Shown one piece after another: positions 1 through 7,475 of a stretch of DNA of 64,000 nt. The DNA lies in contig CAMDLR010000002.1 of assembly GCA_945901845.1 (NCBI GenBank), positions 62,001-126,000 on the forward strand, given 5' to 3'. The position numbers were made by a program, and so were the translations under genes. A model generated the notes under the pieces. The model made no database searches and had not been told where the DNA came from. It worked only from the letters and a program-made list of their open reading frames with translations. Positions within the stretch are counted from its first letter, which is position 1. Each line of letters opens with the position of its first letter. Source of the DNA: Sediminibacterium ginsengisoli. Its GTDB lineage: Bacteria > Bacteroidota > Bacteroidia > Chitinophagales > Chitinophagaceae.

Positions 1-1299
1 AGCAAATGAAACAGTCGTTTTTACTTTTGCTAGACCTGCTGTAAAACCAGCAGCATCATGCCAAGAATATGCAGGATTTGCGCCTACTAAAATTAAAGTA
101 CCAACGCTACCTGCGTTCATGTCTTTAACCAATTGAACAAAATTTGCATCAACACCAGCGCGGGTATTGTTGCGTGCAGCCCAGTTAATGGTAGAACCGC
201 CAGCACCAACTGCGTTGTTAATTGCGTTTACAATGATTTGAATATTCACATCATTGCTTCCAGCTACTACAAGTGCAGCGCCTTTGTTTTCTAATAAAGT
301 TTTTGCTGCATTTTGGATACCAGCTTTAAGGGTAGCATCGTTAATACCTGTAACACCACCACCATTAACAGCGGTTAATAAAGCAGCTGCAATAGCACCT
401 ATTTCTGAAGGACGGTGTAAATATTTTTCATCCGCATTTGAACCTGTAAGACTCGCTACACTTTCGAAGTGTATGTGCTTACTCATGCTCGGATTTTTTT
501 CGTTGATTTTTTTACCCGTTGCGTATTGCTTAGAAAAAGCAACAGGGCTTAACCAGGTACCTAAAAAATCGGCGCCTAAACTAACAATGGCTTTTGCATT
601 TTCGAAATGGTAATCAGCAATAGCAGCTACACCATTTGTTGCAGCGTTTGCTTCTATTAAAGCACTGTAAGAAACAGCATCATAAGTAACATGTTTGCTA
701 CCTGGATACTTTGCTAGAAATTGCGCAATCACTTCTTTGCTTGTAGGAGAAGTAATGGTACTTGAGACCACCACAATATTACCACCCATAGCAGCAGCAA
801 CCGCTTTATCAGCTGCTTCAAAAGTTACTTCTTTACCGCCAATTGTTGGGAAACGTAAACGTGCAGTATCATATAAATCTAATACAGACGCTTGCACACG
901 TGCAGACGTACCGCCTTTTGTTACCAAGCTTAAATCGTTACCCTCAATTTTAATAGGACGACCATCACGCACTTTAGCTACAACGCTCACAACGTCACCG
1001 TCTTGCACATATGTAGTTGCATAATAATTAGCAATACCTGGAACAATATCTTCAGGTTTGTTTGCAAACGGAATGGCTTTTTTGATAGGCATTTCACAGC
1101 TTGCTGCAACAGCTGCTGCTGCAGTGCTAAAACCTACATATTTTAAAAAGTCTCTGCGAGGTGCAGCAGTTTCGAGAAAACCTTTGCTTTCGTCTTCAAC
1201 AAAAGGAAGCGCTTCTTTGAACTCATCTTTCACTTCTTGAATGTAAGCAGCAGACTGATTCTTTTCTCCAAAACTTTGCCAGTACTTTTTTTGCTCCAT
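1..1299 (-). CDS. actB: Alternative complex III subunit ActB, iron-sulfur/molybdopterin-like subunit (3' end outside window)
   Basis: The minus strand is open from an ATG at 1299 to the window edge (433 codons), so the ORF track omitted it. The protein starts MEQKKYWQSFGEKNQ, typical of the quinol:cytochrome c oxidoreductase Fe-S subunit. It has a twin-arginine motif (RRDFLKYVG) and then a lipobox-like AASC. By family knowledge ActB is a large periplasmic subunit combining a molybdopterin-oxidoreductase-like part with FeS clusters; it works in quinol oxidation and electron transfer to cytochrome c or directly to a haem-copper oxidase. Only the N-terminal molybdopterin-oxidoreductase-like portion lies here; the cluster-binding C-terminus is missing. 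It follows actA by 31 nt on the same strand, the usual act order. The plus-strand ORFs over this stretch are antisense shadows. Confidence 0.9.
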   Translation of the reverse strand, partial: MEQKKYWQSFGEKNQSAAYIQEVKDEFKEALPFVEDESKGFLETAAPRRDFLKYVGFSTAAAAVAASCEMPIKKAIPFANKPEDIVPGIANYYATTYVQDGDVVSVVAKVRDGRPIKIEGNDLSLVTKGGTSARVQASVLDLYDTARLRFPTIGGKEVTFEAADKAVAAAMGGNIVVVSSTITSPTSKEVIAQFLAKYPGSKHVTYDAVSYSALIEANAATNGVAAIADYHFENAKAIVSLGADFLGTWLSPVAFSKQYATGKKINEKNPSMSKHIHFESVASLTGSNADEKYLHRPSEIGAIAAALLTAVNGGGVTGINDATLKAGIQNAAKTLLENKGAALVVAGSNDVNIQIIVNAINNAVGAGGSTINWAARNNTRAGVDANFVQLVKDMNAGSVGTLILVGANPAYSWHDAAGFTAGLAKVKTTVSFA

Positions 1300-1330
1300 G
1301 ATATATTTATTATCGGGTATAATGTTGTTA

Positions 1331-2593
1331 TTAATAGTGACACTTTTGACACTCAGTACCACCAATACTTTCTACTGTAACACCTTTGGTACTATCCATT
1401 TTTCCAGATTTTAAATCTTGGTGGTATTTTTCGTAGATGCTGTAAAAACCATTGTCTTTAAATTGGACCTTTGTTTCGCGGTGACAATTAATACACCAGC
1501 CCATGCTAAGGTCATTTTGTTGTTTTACTTCACCCATTTTTTGGATTTCACCATGACATGTTTGACAAGCCACTTGACCTGTTTTCACGTGCTGTGCGTG
1601 GTTGAAATAAACGTGATCCGGTAAATTGTGGATACGCACCCACTCAATTGGTTTTGCTTTAGAAGGATCCCAAGGTTTACCTGGTTCGAAACCTGCGTAT
1701 TTGTATAATTTTTCAATTTCTTGTGTACCGTTTACTTCTTCACCATCTTCTGTAAACATTTTTTCTCCCTTGTATTCGTTGATGGCCAAGTGGCAGTTCA
1801 TACAAACGTTTAAAGAAGGGATGGTTGCTTGTTTACCTTGGTAAGCGCCGGTATGACAATATTGACAGTTAATTTGGTTGATACCAGCGTGCACTTTGTG
1901 AGAATAGTAGATAGGTTGTACCGGTTGGTAGTCTTTACTTCTGCCTAAGCCCATTGCGCTTTTTGAAACCTGATAACCACCCACTATAAAAAATACAACC
2001 GCTAAAAACGCTAGGTATCTTTTGTTTCTAAAAAATGGTACAGGCACTTCTGGCGCATGTCCTTCACGGGCATCTGATAGTTTTTTTAATCCTGCATTTA
2101 CTTGAAGTAGAATAACGGCAACCACTGCTAAAACCAACGATAAAATTCCAAACAACAATGAGTTATCATCTTCGGCTGGCGCACCTGCGGCTGCAGCACC
2201 TGGCACAGCAGTACCTGGGGCAGGAACAGAAGCTACATACTTAAGTATGGCATCAATTTCCTCATTTTTTAAATTTGGAAATTGGTTCATTGCGGTTTTG
2301 TTATACTCGAGGTATAATTTGTTCGCATATGCATCACCTGTTTTTAAAAAGGCAGCGCTATTCTTGATCCAAGAATATAGCTTTTCTTTTGTTTCCCAAC
2401 GGCCTTCAACCCCAGCAAGCGCAGGGCCTGTAGAGTTTTTATGCACCTGATGACAGGAAGCACAATTGGTATTAAACAAGGTTTTTCCGTCTTGGGCAGT
2501 AACGGTATTTGTAACTAAAAGGCCCAACAAGAAAACTGCGCTAAATAAGCAGTTCTTGACGATGCGACTTGTGTTGCGTCTAAAAGATGTCAT
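1331..2593 (-). CDS. actA: Alternative complex III subunit ActA, multihaem cytochrome c with N-terminal monohaem domain
   Basis: A membrane-anchored multihaem cytochrome that should pass electrons from ActB and the quinol site to the terminal acceptor. Six CxxCH motifs are visible (track numbering): CASCH at 46, then CQYCH 245, CMNCH 266, CQTCH 345, CINCH 369 and CQKCH 417. The first sits in a small class I cytochrome domain (about 35-127). Hydrophobic helices follow at about 147-166 and 195-213, and then the five-haem domain. A cleavable signal peptide precedes residue 36. The track start is a GTG at 2599; the ATG two codons later (2593) is more likely. First gene of the visible act operon, with a promoter just upstream. 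Fusion of an ActE-like monohaem domain to pentahaem ActA is my reading of the domain order. Confidence 0.9.
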   Translation of the reverse strand: MTSFRRNTSRIVKNCLFSAVFLLGLLVTNTVTAQDGKTLFNTNCASCHQVHKNSTGPALAGVEGRWETKEKLYSWIKNSAAFLKTGDAYANKLYLEYNKTAMNQFPNLKNEEIDAILKYVASVPAPGTAVPGAAAAGAPAEDDNSLLFGILSLVLAVVAVILLQVNAGLKKLSDAREGHAPEVPVPFFRNKRYLAFLAVVFFIVGGYQVSKSAMGLGRSKDYQPVQPIYYSHKVHAGINQINCQYCHTGAYQGKQATIPSLNVCMNCHLAINEYKGEKMFTEDGEEVNGTQEIEKLYKYAGFEPGKPWDPSKAKPIEWVRIHNLPDHVYFNHAQHVKTGQVACQTCHGEIQKMGEVKQQNDLSMGWCINCHRETKVQFKDNGFYSIYEKYHQDLKSGKMDSTKGVTVESIGGTECQKCHY

Positions 2594-2639
2594 ATACACA
2601 AACGAATTCTATAGGTGGAAAAATATCCTTAATTGCGCG

Positions 2640-2671
2640 CAAAAATACTATAGGAACCTGACAATTTCGAA
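2640..2671 (-). promoter_or_regulatory. Bacteroidetes-type promoter of the act operon
   Basis: On the minus strand TATTTTTG (2647-2640) matches the -7 consensus TAnnTTTG perfectly. A TTCG, one mismatch from TTTG, sits 20 nt further upstream (2671-2668). Transcription would start near 2634, giving a leader of about 40 nt before actA. Confidence 0.5.
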
Positions 2672-2747
2672 TAGTAAGCGACTTTTTTTTGTTCAAAACA
2701 ATATTGAGTTTCAAGTATTTGTCGGGTTTTTTATGCAATTTTGACCT

Positions 2748-3641
2748 ATGTTTAAGCGATTGAAGGAAAAATGGAAAATTAGTTGGACTTCTTTTGTACT
2801 CGTATTTAGCACATTTGCCATTGGTGGTAGTAGTTGCGGGTACCTAGGCAGAAAGCTTCTAACGCTTACTGGGATTGATTCAGGACTGCTTTATTATACG
2901 CTATATATTGTTTTAATGTGTTTATTATGGCCCCTATGTGTCATCGTTGTAAGTATTCCGATGGGGCAATTTGGATTTTTTAGAAATTACCTCCGAAAAA
3001 TGAGTCAAACCATTTTTGGGGTATCAAGTAAGGCACCAAAACCGCAAAATGGGAGTTTTAGCATCAAAAAGCGCAATTTGGCCGTTTTTGCCTCGGGTGC
3101 GGGCTCTAACGCACAAAAAATCATAGAACATTTTAAGGGTCATCCTTCTATCAGGGTATCGCTCATTGTATGCAACAAGCCTGGCGCTGGTGTAATACAA
3201 ATAGCTGCTGATTTTGGCGTGCCTGTTCTTATGATTGAAAAGAAAGACTTTGAACATGGCAATATGTATGTGAAAGAACTTTCAAAATATGAAATTGACT
3301 ATATCATACTTGCTGGATTTTTATGGAAAATGCCTGAAGCTTTTTTAAACGCATTTCCAAGACACATGATTAATATTCACCCATCATTACTACCAAAATA
3401 TGGTGGCAAAGGCATGTATGGATCACGTGTTCATGAAGCAGTGATTGCTGCAGGTGAAAAGGAATCTGGCATTACCGTTCATTATGTAAATGGACACTAT
3501 GACGAAGGCGAACATCTGTTTCAAGCTCCTTGCGCAGTTGATGCGAATGATACGCCGGATACACTTGCTACCAAAATACATGCACTAGAACATTTGCATT
3601 TTGCACGCGTGATAGAAGATGTGATTGAAGGAAAACTATAA
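2748..3641 (+). CDS. purN: Phosphoribosylglycinamide formyltransferase (PurN) fused to an N-terminal membrane domain
   Basis: The C-terminal part (about 108-297) is a GAR transformylase, which transfers a formyl group from 10-formyl-THF to GAR in purine synthesis. Visible motifs are ASGAGSNAQ near the N-terminus of that domain, NIHPSLLPKY with the catalytic Asn209 and His211 equivalents, and Asp252 in HYDEG. The full domain is about 190 residues, normal for PurN. The first ~95 residues are a separate small domain with two hydrophobic helices (about 13-33 and 48-70), resembling the short Bacteroidetes membrane proteins of the DUF6787 type (recognised from pattern, not searched). The frame is open throughout. 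An internal Met at 85 (MSQTIFG) could start a soluble PurN, so expression of the fusion is not certain. Divergent from act. Confidence 0.85.
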   Translation: MFKRLKEKWKISWTSFVLVFSTFAIGGSSCGYLGRKLLTLTGIDSGLLYYTLYIVLMCLLWPLCVIVVSIPMGQFGFFRNYLRKMSQTIFGVSSKAPKPQNGSFSIKKRNLAVFASGAGSNAQKIIEHFKGHPSIRVSLIVCNKPGAGVIQIAADFGVPVLMIEKKDFEHGNMYVKELSKYEIDYIILAGFLWKMPEAFLNAFPRHMINIHPSLLPKYGGKGMYGSRVHEAVIAAGEKESGITVHYVNGHYDEGEHLFQAPCAVDANDTPDTLATKIHALEHLHFARVIEDVIEGKL

Positions 3642-3655
3642 ATAACGCCCCGTTT

Positions 3656-4141
3656 TTAGCGCAGCTCTTTTTGCATATACACCACACCCGGAAGTGGATT
3701 ATCGTAGTAGGCATTAACTGTTTCGAAACCAAATTTTTGATAGAGTTTTATAGCGGCTTGTAGCCTCTCTAATGTATCCAATTTCATGAGGGTATAGTCC
3801 AGTTTTTTTGCTTCTTCTAATAGCACTTTTACAAGTGCGTCACCTATTTTTAAACTTCGATACTCGGGCTTTACATACAACCTTTTCATTTCACAAGTTT
3901 GCGCTTCTTGCAAGGGCTGTAATGCAATGCAGCCAACAGGTGTAGCGTTATAGTATGCAATAAAAAGCGCGCCTACCGGCGCGCTGTATTTATACAAAGG
4001 ATTGTCGATTTCGCTATCAAAAGATTGAAAACAAAGGTCTTCATTGAGCTCTTGTAAATACGCTTTAAATAGCGTTTTGATACTTTCTAATGCAGGACCT
4101 TGCGTACTAACTTTTTGAATGTCTAACATACGTGATGACAT
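3656..4141 (-). CDS. GNAT-family N-acetyltransferase
   Basis: A single-domain GNAT enzyme of 161 residues, the normal size. Motif A with the acetyl-CoA pyrophosphate loop is seen as CEMKRLYVKPEYRSLKIGDALV, where the usual RxxGxG/A appears as RSLKIGDA. Motif B follows with KLDTLERLQAAIKLYQKFGFE. The substrate cannot be told from sequence. It ends 15 nt from the convergent purN fusion and starts 6 nt after the upstream TPR gene on the same strand, so the two minus-strand genes probably share a transcript. A second in-frame Met (MLDIQKV) four codons in is an alternative start. Confidence 0.85.
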   Translation of the reverse strand: MSSRMLDIQKVSTQGPALESIKTLFKAYLQELNEDLCFQSFDSEIDNPLYKYSAPVGALFIAYYNATPVGCIALQPLQEAQTCEMKRLYVKPEYRSLKIGDALVKVLLEEAKKLDYTLMKLDTLERLQAAIKLYQKFGFETVNAYYDNPLPGVVYMQKELR

Positions 4142-4147
4142 TAAAAA

Positions 4148-4801
4148 TTAACCAGGCATTCTTGAAATATACTTTTCAATTTCTTTTACCTGATCTAGCA
4201 CTTGTTTTGTAGTTGGCTTACAAGCTTTTGCTTTTCTAAAAAAATCTTTAGCAGCTCTAAACTCACGCTTATTGATAAAAATTTGACACATGGTTAAATA
4301 AGCAACCGCTTCACTTTCTTTGTCAGGAATGCCAAGTCTGATGGCAGCTCTGATATAAGATTCACCTTGCTTAAGATCACCTTTTTGCATCGACATCATT
4401 CCAAGCTGTAATTTATTAGCACCTTCTGCCTCTGGCATGGGCGAACCTAATGCGTTACTCATTTTTAGGTGCTTTTCGGCACTATCAAAATCTTGCGTCA
4501 TCATGGCAAGGTTTCCTTTAATGGTATAAAAGGTAGAACGTACCGGCTTATAGAGTAAGCCCGGAAACCATACAGATTTTAATATTTTTTCTACCTCTTC
4601 CACATTACCCTGCTCCATAGGTTCTTGAATCAAACGAAGTGGGCCAATAAAAAAATGGCTCAATATACCAATGATAAAAACAAGGTATATTGGGAATGTT
4701 GGCCAAAAACCAGTGCCGGTAAAATTTAACGCAAGACCTAGCAACAACAGCAATAAGCTGAGCCAGAAACGGTATTTGATAACGATATTGTAGAATTGCA
4801 T
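4148..4801 (-). CDS. Membrane-anchored TPR-like protein of unknown function
   Basis: A 217-residue protein with two N-terminal membrane helices (about 10-30 and 34-54) and then helix pairs of TPR type. One repeat reads YTIKGNLAMMTQDFDSAEKHLKMSNALG, the next LGMMSMQKGDLKQGESYIRAAIRLG. It probably exposes a TPR scaffold to one side of the inner membrane. No catalytic motif is visible and I do not recognise a named family. It starts with ATG and is followed at 6 nt by the GNAT gene. Confidence 0.75.
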   Translation of the reverse strand: MQFYNIVIKYRFWLSLLLLLLGLALNFTGTGFWPTFPIYLVFIIGILSHFFIGPLRLIQEPMEQGNVEEVEKILKSVWFPGLLYKPVRSTFYTIKGNLAMMTQDFDSAEKHLKMSNALGSPMPEAEGANKLQLGMMSMQKGDLKQGESYIRAAIRLGIPDKESEAVAYLTMCQIFINKREFRAAKDFFRKAKACKPTTKQVLDQVKEIEKYISRMPG

Positions 4802-4863
4802 CCCTTTAAATTTGAGCAGCTAAGATACATTGGTTTTATTAAAAGCGGCCAACCCACAAGCAT

Positions 4864-4896
4864 TTTGTGGCGGTACGGGATTATCTATTATTTTTG
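4864..4896 (+). promoter_or_regulatory. Promoter of tRNA-Arg
   Basis: TTTG at 4864-4867, a 21-nt spacer, then TATTTTTG at 4889-4896, a perfect TAnnTTTG. It ends 16 nt before the mature 5' end of the tRNA, so the tRNA is transcribed on its own. Confidence 0.6.
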
Positions 4897-4912
4897 CAAC
4901 CCTTTTAGGGAT

Positions 4913-4984
4913 GGTCCCGTAGTTCAATGGATAGAATAGAAGTTTCCTAAACTTTAGATCCAGGTTCGATTCCTGGCGGGACCA
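4913..4984 (+). tRNA. tRNA-Arg (anticodon CCT)
   Basis: The cloverleaf can be drawn by eye. Acceptor stem GGTCCCG (4913-4919) pairs with CGGGACC (4977-4983), with discriminator A4984. The anticodon stem GAAGT/ACTTT encloses the 7-nt loop TTCCTAA, so the anticodon is CCT, reading AGG. The T arm is CCAGG-TTCGATT-CCTGG. CCA is not encoded. Expected length for a small-variable-arm tRNA. Confidence 0.93.
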
Positions 4985-4986
4985 CA

Positions 4987-5022
4987 AAGCCTCAACACAC
5001 GTGTTGGGGCTTCTTCATTTTG
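4987..5022 (+). terminator. Rho-independent terminator after tRNA-Arg
   Basis: The arms AAGCCTCAACAC and GTGTTGGGGCTT (4987-5012) pair over up to 12 bp with one G-T, and are followed by CTTCATTTT. It starts two bases after the tRNA 3' end. Confidence 0.65.
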
Positions 5023-5031
5023 AGACAATGT

Positions 5032-5100
5032 CGAAAGCTTGCTTTCGTAAGTTGGTGAGAAATGAAGAAGCTAAACTATCCCGCTTCGCGTGATAGTTTA
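5032..5100. repeat. Two perfect or near-perfect inverted repeats in the gene-free stretch after the tRNA
   Basis: CGAAAGC-TT-GCTTTCG spans 5032-5047. TAAACTATC-c-CGC-TTC-GCG-t-GATAGTTTA spans 5072-5100, with 12 paired bases on each side and one mismatch. Neither has a T tract, so they do not look like ordinary terminators. The stretch 5013-5279 holds no credible gene. Confidence 0.6.
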
Positions 5101-5131
5101 AAAGGTTTTGGGTTAGTTCAATGCGGCAGGA

Positions 5132-5210
5132 AGTTAGCCGAAGGCTAACAGTCCTGGCGAAAGACAAGGCTAACAGTCCTGGCGAAAGACAAGGCTAACA
5201 GTTCTGGCGA
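5132..5210. repeat. 25-bp tandem repeat (about 2.8 copies) beginning with a hairpin
   Basis: The unit AAGGCTAACAGTCCTGGCG plus AAAGAC starts at 5140 and repeats at 5165 and 5190; the last copy has one change and is truncated near 5210. The first copy overlaps a small hairpin GTTAGCC-GAA-GGCTAAC (5132-5148). No spacers separate the copies and no CRISPR genes are near. Confidence 0.8.
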
Positions 5211-5279
5211 ATCTTACTTTAAGTTTCGCTCAATTTTTGTAATTTTCAGTAAATATTATAAAACAATACAAATTTAGGA

Positions 5280-5582
5280 ATGGGACAAAATCAGGACGGA
5301 ACAGTAAAAGAAATTACTTCATATTTTCTAAAATGGATTGGCATTGTAGTGTGTGTTTTATGTGCAGTAAGTTTTTTTATTAATTCTGAATGGGCTGCAA
5401 AACAAATATTAGAAACCCAAATGAACTACTCAAATGATGACTCTGAAGCCGCAAACTTGCTTTATAAAATAGAGGTATTTATGATCGATACAGCGATTTG
5501 GTTGAAAAAACTTCCAATCAGTTTAAAAATAACTGGATTAGTGCTTGGAGGGTTGTTGTGGTTTTCGAATTCAGACGATTAA
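5280..5582 (+). CDS. Small two-helix membrane protein, unknown
   Basis: A 100-residue ORF with one clear membrane helix near residues 16-34 (WIGIVVCVLCAVSFFI) and a second near 80-95 (ITGLVLGGLLWF). I recognise no family. It stands alone with its own upstream region, between the tRNA-associated repeats and a secreted-protein gene on the same strand. The ATG follows an A-rich stretch (AATTTAGGA). Coding reality is supported by sensible amino-acid composition and helix placement only. Confidence 0.55.
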   Translation: MGQNQDGTVKEITSYFLKWIGIVVCVLCAVSFFINSEWAAKQILETQMNYSNDDSEAANLLYKIEVFMIDTAIWLKKLPISLKITGLVLGGLLWFSNSDD

Positions 5583-5611
5583 GCCATTTTGCAATGAAAA
5601 ATAATTAATTT

Positions 5612-5642
5612 TTTGTGCTATTTAAATAACACCTTACTTTTC
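5612..5642 (+). promoter_or_regulatory. Bacteroidetes-type promoter for the secreted-protein gene at 5666
   Basis: TTTG at 5612-5615, exactly 19 nt, then TACTTTTC at 5635-5642, one mismatch from TAnnTTTG. Transcription would start about 17 nt before the ATG at 5666. Confidence 0.5.
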
Positions 5643-5665
5643 ATAATTAAATACAAAACGATCAT

Positions 5666-6463
5666 ATGTCAATTACAAATTCAAATAGCTTTTTCAAAAG
5701 CGTTATTTTATTTATCTCTCTTTGTCTTCTCATATTTACAACCGCATCAAGCCAAACATCACAATGCATACTAAATGTAAAAAACGACAGGGCTTTTTTT
5801 CATGATCGCACAGCATTAAATGGCAAAGTTAGCTTTACACAGAGAAAAGCTTTTTTAGTTTTGGGAGATCAGGTTGCTATCAATTGCCAAGACAAAAATG
5901 AAAACTGGATCTATATTTCTTATAAAAACTCAAAAGGAACCATTACACGGGGATATATAAAAAAAGCAGATCTTGAAAATGTTCAGTCAAACAACCTTTC
6001 AACAAAAGAGATTTTAAGCAAGCTGGTTGGAGAACACTACCTCGAATCTATTTCTGGGTTTGCTGGGGCAAATGCATTATATGACTACGAGAAAAAAAAC
6101 GGAAAATGGACAGCCTCAGGTTCTTCTATTAACGGAGGAATGAGAGAAGGATATAAGATTACAATTTCAGCCCAAGATTTATCTCGTTTAAATACTATGA
6201 AATTGATTCTACATCCAGATTTATCCCTACAACTTTACGTAGGAAATAAATTAATTATAACAGCACCTTTTTCAGATAATGATGTTGACAATAAAGCGAT
6301 AATTTTACTAGAGAGAGCGTTAAAAGAATCCGAATTAGGCTTTACTGTGGGCGACTACATTGATGAAGAAGAGAATACTATTTTGCTAACGTATGATATC
6401 GAGAAGCGCGTTTTTTCTTTATTCGTTTCAGGTTTTAGTAAAGCAGATTATACATTTAAATAA
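5666..6463 (+). CDS. Exported protein with SH3b-like N-terminal region, unknown
   Basis: A 265-residue protein with a signal peptide (FFKSVILFISLCLLIFTTASSQ, cleavage near 30). The following 80 residues look like a bacterial SH3 domain: a stretch around FLVLGDQVAINCQDKNENWIYISY, then GTITRGYIKKADL. The C-terminal half has no motif I know. It probably acts in the periplasm or at the outer surface. The next small exported protein starts 25 nt after its stop, so the two are likely co-transcribed. Confidence 0.6.
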   Translation: MSITNSNSFFKSVILFISLCLLIFTTASSQTSQCILNVKNDRAFFHDRTALNGKVSFTQRKAFLVLGDQVAINCQDKNENWIYISYKNSKGTITRGYIKKADLENVQSNNLSTKEILSKLVGEHYLESISGFAGANALYDYEKKNGKWTASGSSINGGMREGYKITISAQDLSRLNTMKLILHPDLSLQLYVGNKLIITAPFSDNDVDNKAIILLERALKESELGFTVGDYIDEEENTILLTYDIEKRVFSLFVSGFSKADYTFK

Positions 6464-6488
6464 AACGCTTGCACCAAATAATTATAAA

Positions 6489-6878
6489 ATGAAAGCTGTC
6501 TTTTTAATTCTTTTTTCAACTTTGCTTAGTTCTAATTTGATGGCGCAAACTTTTGTCAAAAAAGGAGAAAGTTTATCCGCAGCAAAAGTTGTAATTAAGT
6601 ACTTCGAAAATAAAGGTGGCAATCGACCATCTTTAAGTATAGCGTATAAAGATGGATTTTCGATGTTCAGCCATGTGATGCCGGTATGTGGCGGTGATTA
6701 TGGCTGGTGTTTGAGAAATGACGAATTCGAAGATATTGCCTATTTAAAAATTGACTTTTATTCAAATAAGTTAATTGCAAAAATTAAAATAGATGCTTAT
6801 TTGTCTAAGCAAAAGAATTATGATAAAATAAAAAAGCACATAGACCTTATTGCAGGTGAATATGTCAGATTTAAATAA
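6489..6878 (+). CDS. Small exported protein, unknown
   Basis: The ORF track opens this frame at 6393 inside the preceding gene. The internal ATG at 6489 starts a clean signal peptide (MKAVFLILFSTLLSSNLMAQ) and gives a 129-residue protein, so I use it. The mature part contains a CGGDYGWC pair of cysteines that could form a disulfide. No family is recognised. It follows the SH3b-like protein at 25 nt and meets the convergent repeat-protein gene 12 nt after its stop. Confidence 0.6.
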   Translation: MKAVFLILFSTLLSSNLMAQTFVKKGESLSAAKVVIKYFENKGGNRPSLSIAYKDGFSMFSHVMPVCGGDYGWCLRNDEFEDIAYLKIDFYSNKLIAKIKIDAYLSKQKNYDKIKKHIDLIAGEYVRFK

Positions 6879-6890
6879 AACTAGAAAACA

Positions 6891-7295
6891 TCACAACAAC
6901 AAAATATAAGCAGCTGCAGCAAATGCACAAGCACCTCCCCCGCTTTGCGTAACGGCCACAGGGCTTCCAGAAGCATAACGGCCTTGATAAATTTTATTCC
7001 CTTCAATCACGCCAACAGGACTACCTGACGCATACCTTCCTTTGTAAATTTTATTCCCTTCAACTACGCCCACAGGACTTCCAGAAGCATACCTACCTCT
7101 ATAAATTTTATTTCCTTCTATTACTGCAATAGGGCTTCCTGATGCATACCTACCCTGGTATATTTTTCCATTTTGAAAAACAGCTACCGGACTTCCTGAC
7201 GCATATCTTCCCTGATATATTTTACACTGTGCATGAGAAACAGTTACAATTAAAAAGGAAACAAAGAGAAAGCTTATAATTTTCTTTGAAAACAT
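6891..7295 (-). CDS. Exported five-fold 19-residue repeat protein (beta-flower type)
   Basis: A 134-residue protein with a signal peptide (1-23) and then five tandem repeats of 19 residues covering 25-119, each close to KIYxGRYASGSPVxVxxxx. A hydrophobic tail, AFAAAAYILLL, ends it. Five identical short strands with Gly-Ser-Pro turns suggest a closed five-bladed small beta structure. I recall Bacteroidetes proteins described as beta-flowers with this look, but I could not check it. The function is unknown. The near-identical repeats imply recent internal duplication or strong constraint. Divergent from the WYL regulator. Confidence 0.75.
   Translation of the reverse strand: MFSKKIISFLFVSFLIVTVSHAQCKIYQGRYASGSPVAVFQNGKIYQGRYASGSPIAVIEGNKIYRGRYASGSPVGVVEGNKIYKGRYASGSPVGVIEGNKIYQGRYASGSPVAVTQSGGGACAFAAAAYILLL
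6939..7223 (-). repeat. Five coding direct repeats of 57 bp
   Basis: These encode residues 25-119 of the repeat protein. Each 57-bp unit carries the block for GRYASGSP. Synonymous differences between units show they are not fresh copies. Confidence 0.85.
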
Positions 7296-7343
7296 ACGTA
7301 ATACTTTATTCCCCTAAAATACAATAAGGCAGGGCAAAAAAAA

Positions 7344-7403
7344 ACACCACGCTCTAAATCAATAACTTCTCCCCCCAGATTAGTCCGATTTATAACGTAG
7401 TGT
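7344..7403 (-). promoter_or_regulatory. Imperfect inverted repeat followed by a T tract in the leader of the repeat-protein gene
   Basis: Arms 7344-7360 and 7387-7403 match at 14 of 17 positions around a 26-nt loop. Read on the minus strand the hairpin is followed by nine T residues (7344-7336), and the gene start is at 7295. It could be an attenuator or a terminator for unseen leftward transcripts. Confidence 0.35.
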
Positions 7404-7450
7404 CTAACATAAATATAGCACAATCACTTAAAAATTAAACAATTAATCAT

Positions 7451-7458
7451 TATGTTTG
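7451..7458 (+). promoter_or_regulatory. -7 promoter element of the WYL regulator
   Basis: TATGTTTG is a perfect TAnnTTTG and overlaps the ATG used by the ORF track (7452). If it is the promoter, transcription starts near 7465 and translation at 7476. No good -33 TTTG is seen. Confidence 0.4.
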
Positions 7459-7475
7459 CAATTAAATTGCAACCT

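Noticed and set aside
254-1240. Three plus-strand ORFs over the start of the window
   Set aside because: They are antisense to a continuous minus-strand ActB frame with clear motifs; their translations look like reverse-frame products.
5132-5210. Possible CRISPR array
   Set aside because: The 25-bp units abut without spacers, there are fewer than three full copies, and no cas genes are present.
6939-7223. Regular 57-bp repeats as a CRISPR or minisatellite
   Set aside because: They are in frame within a signal-peptide-bearing protein and encode 19-residue repeats.
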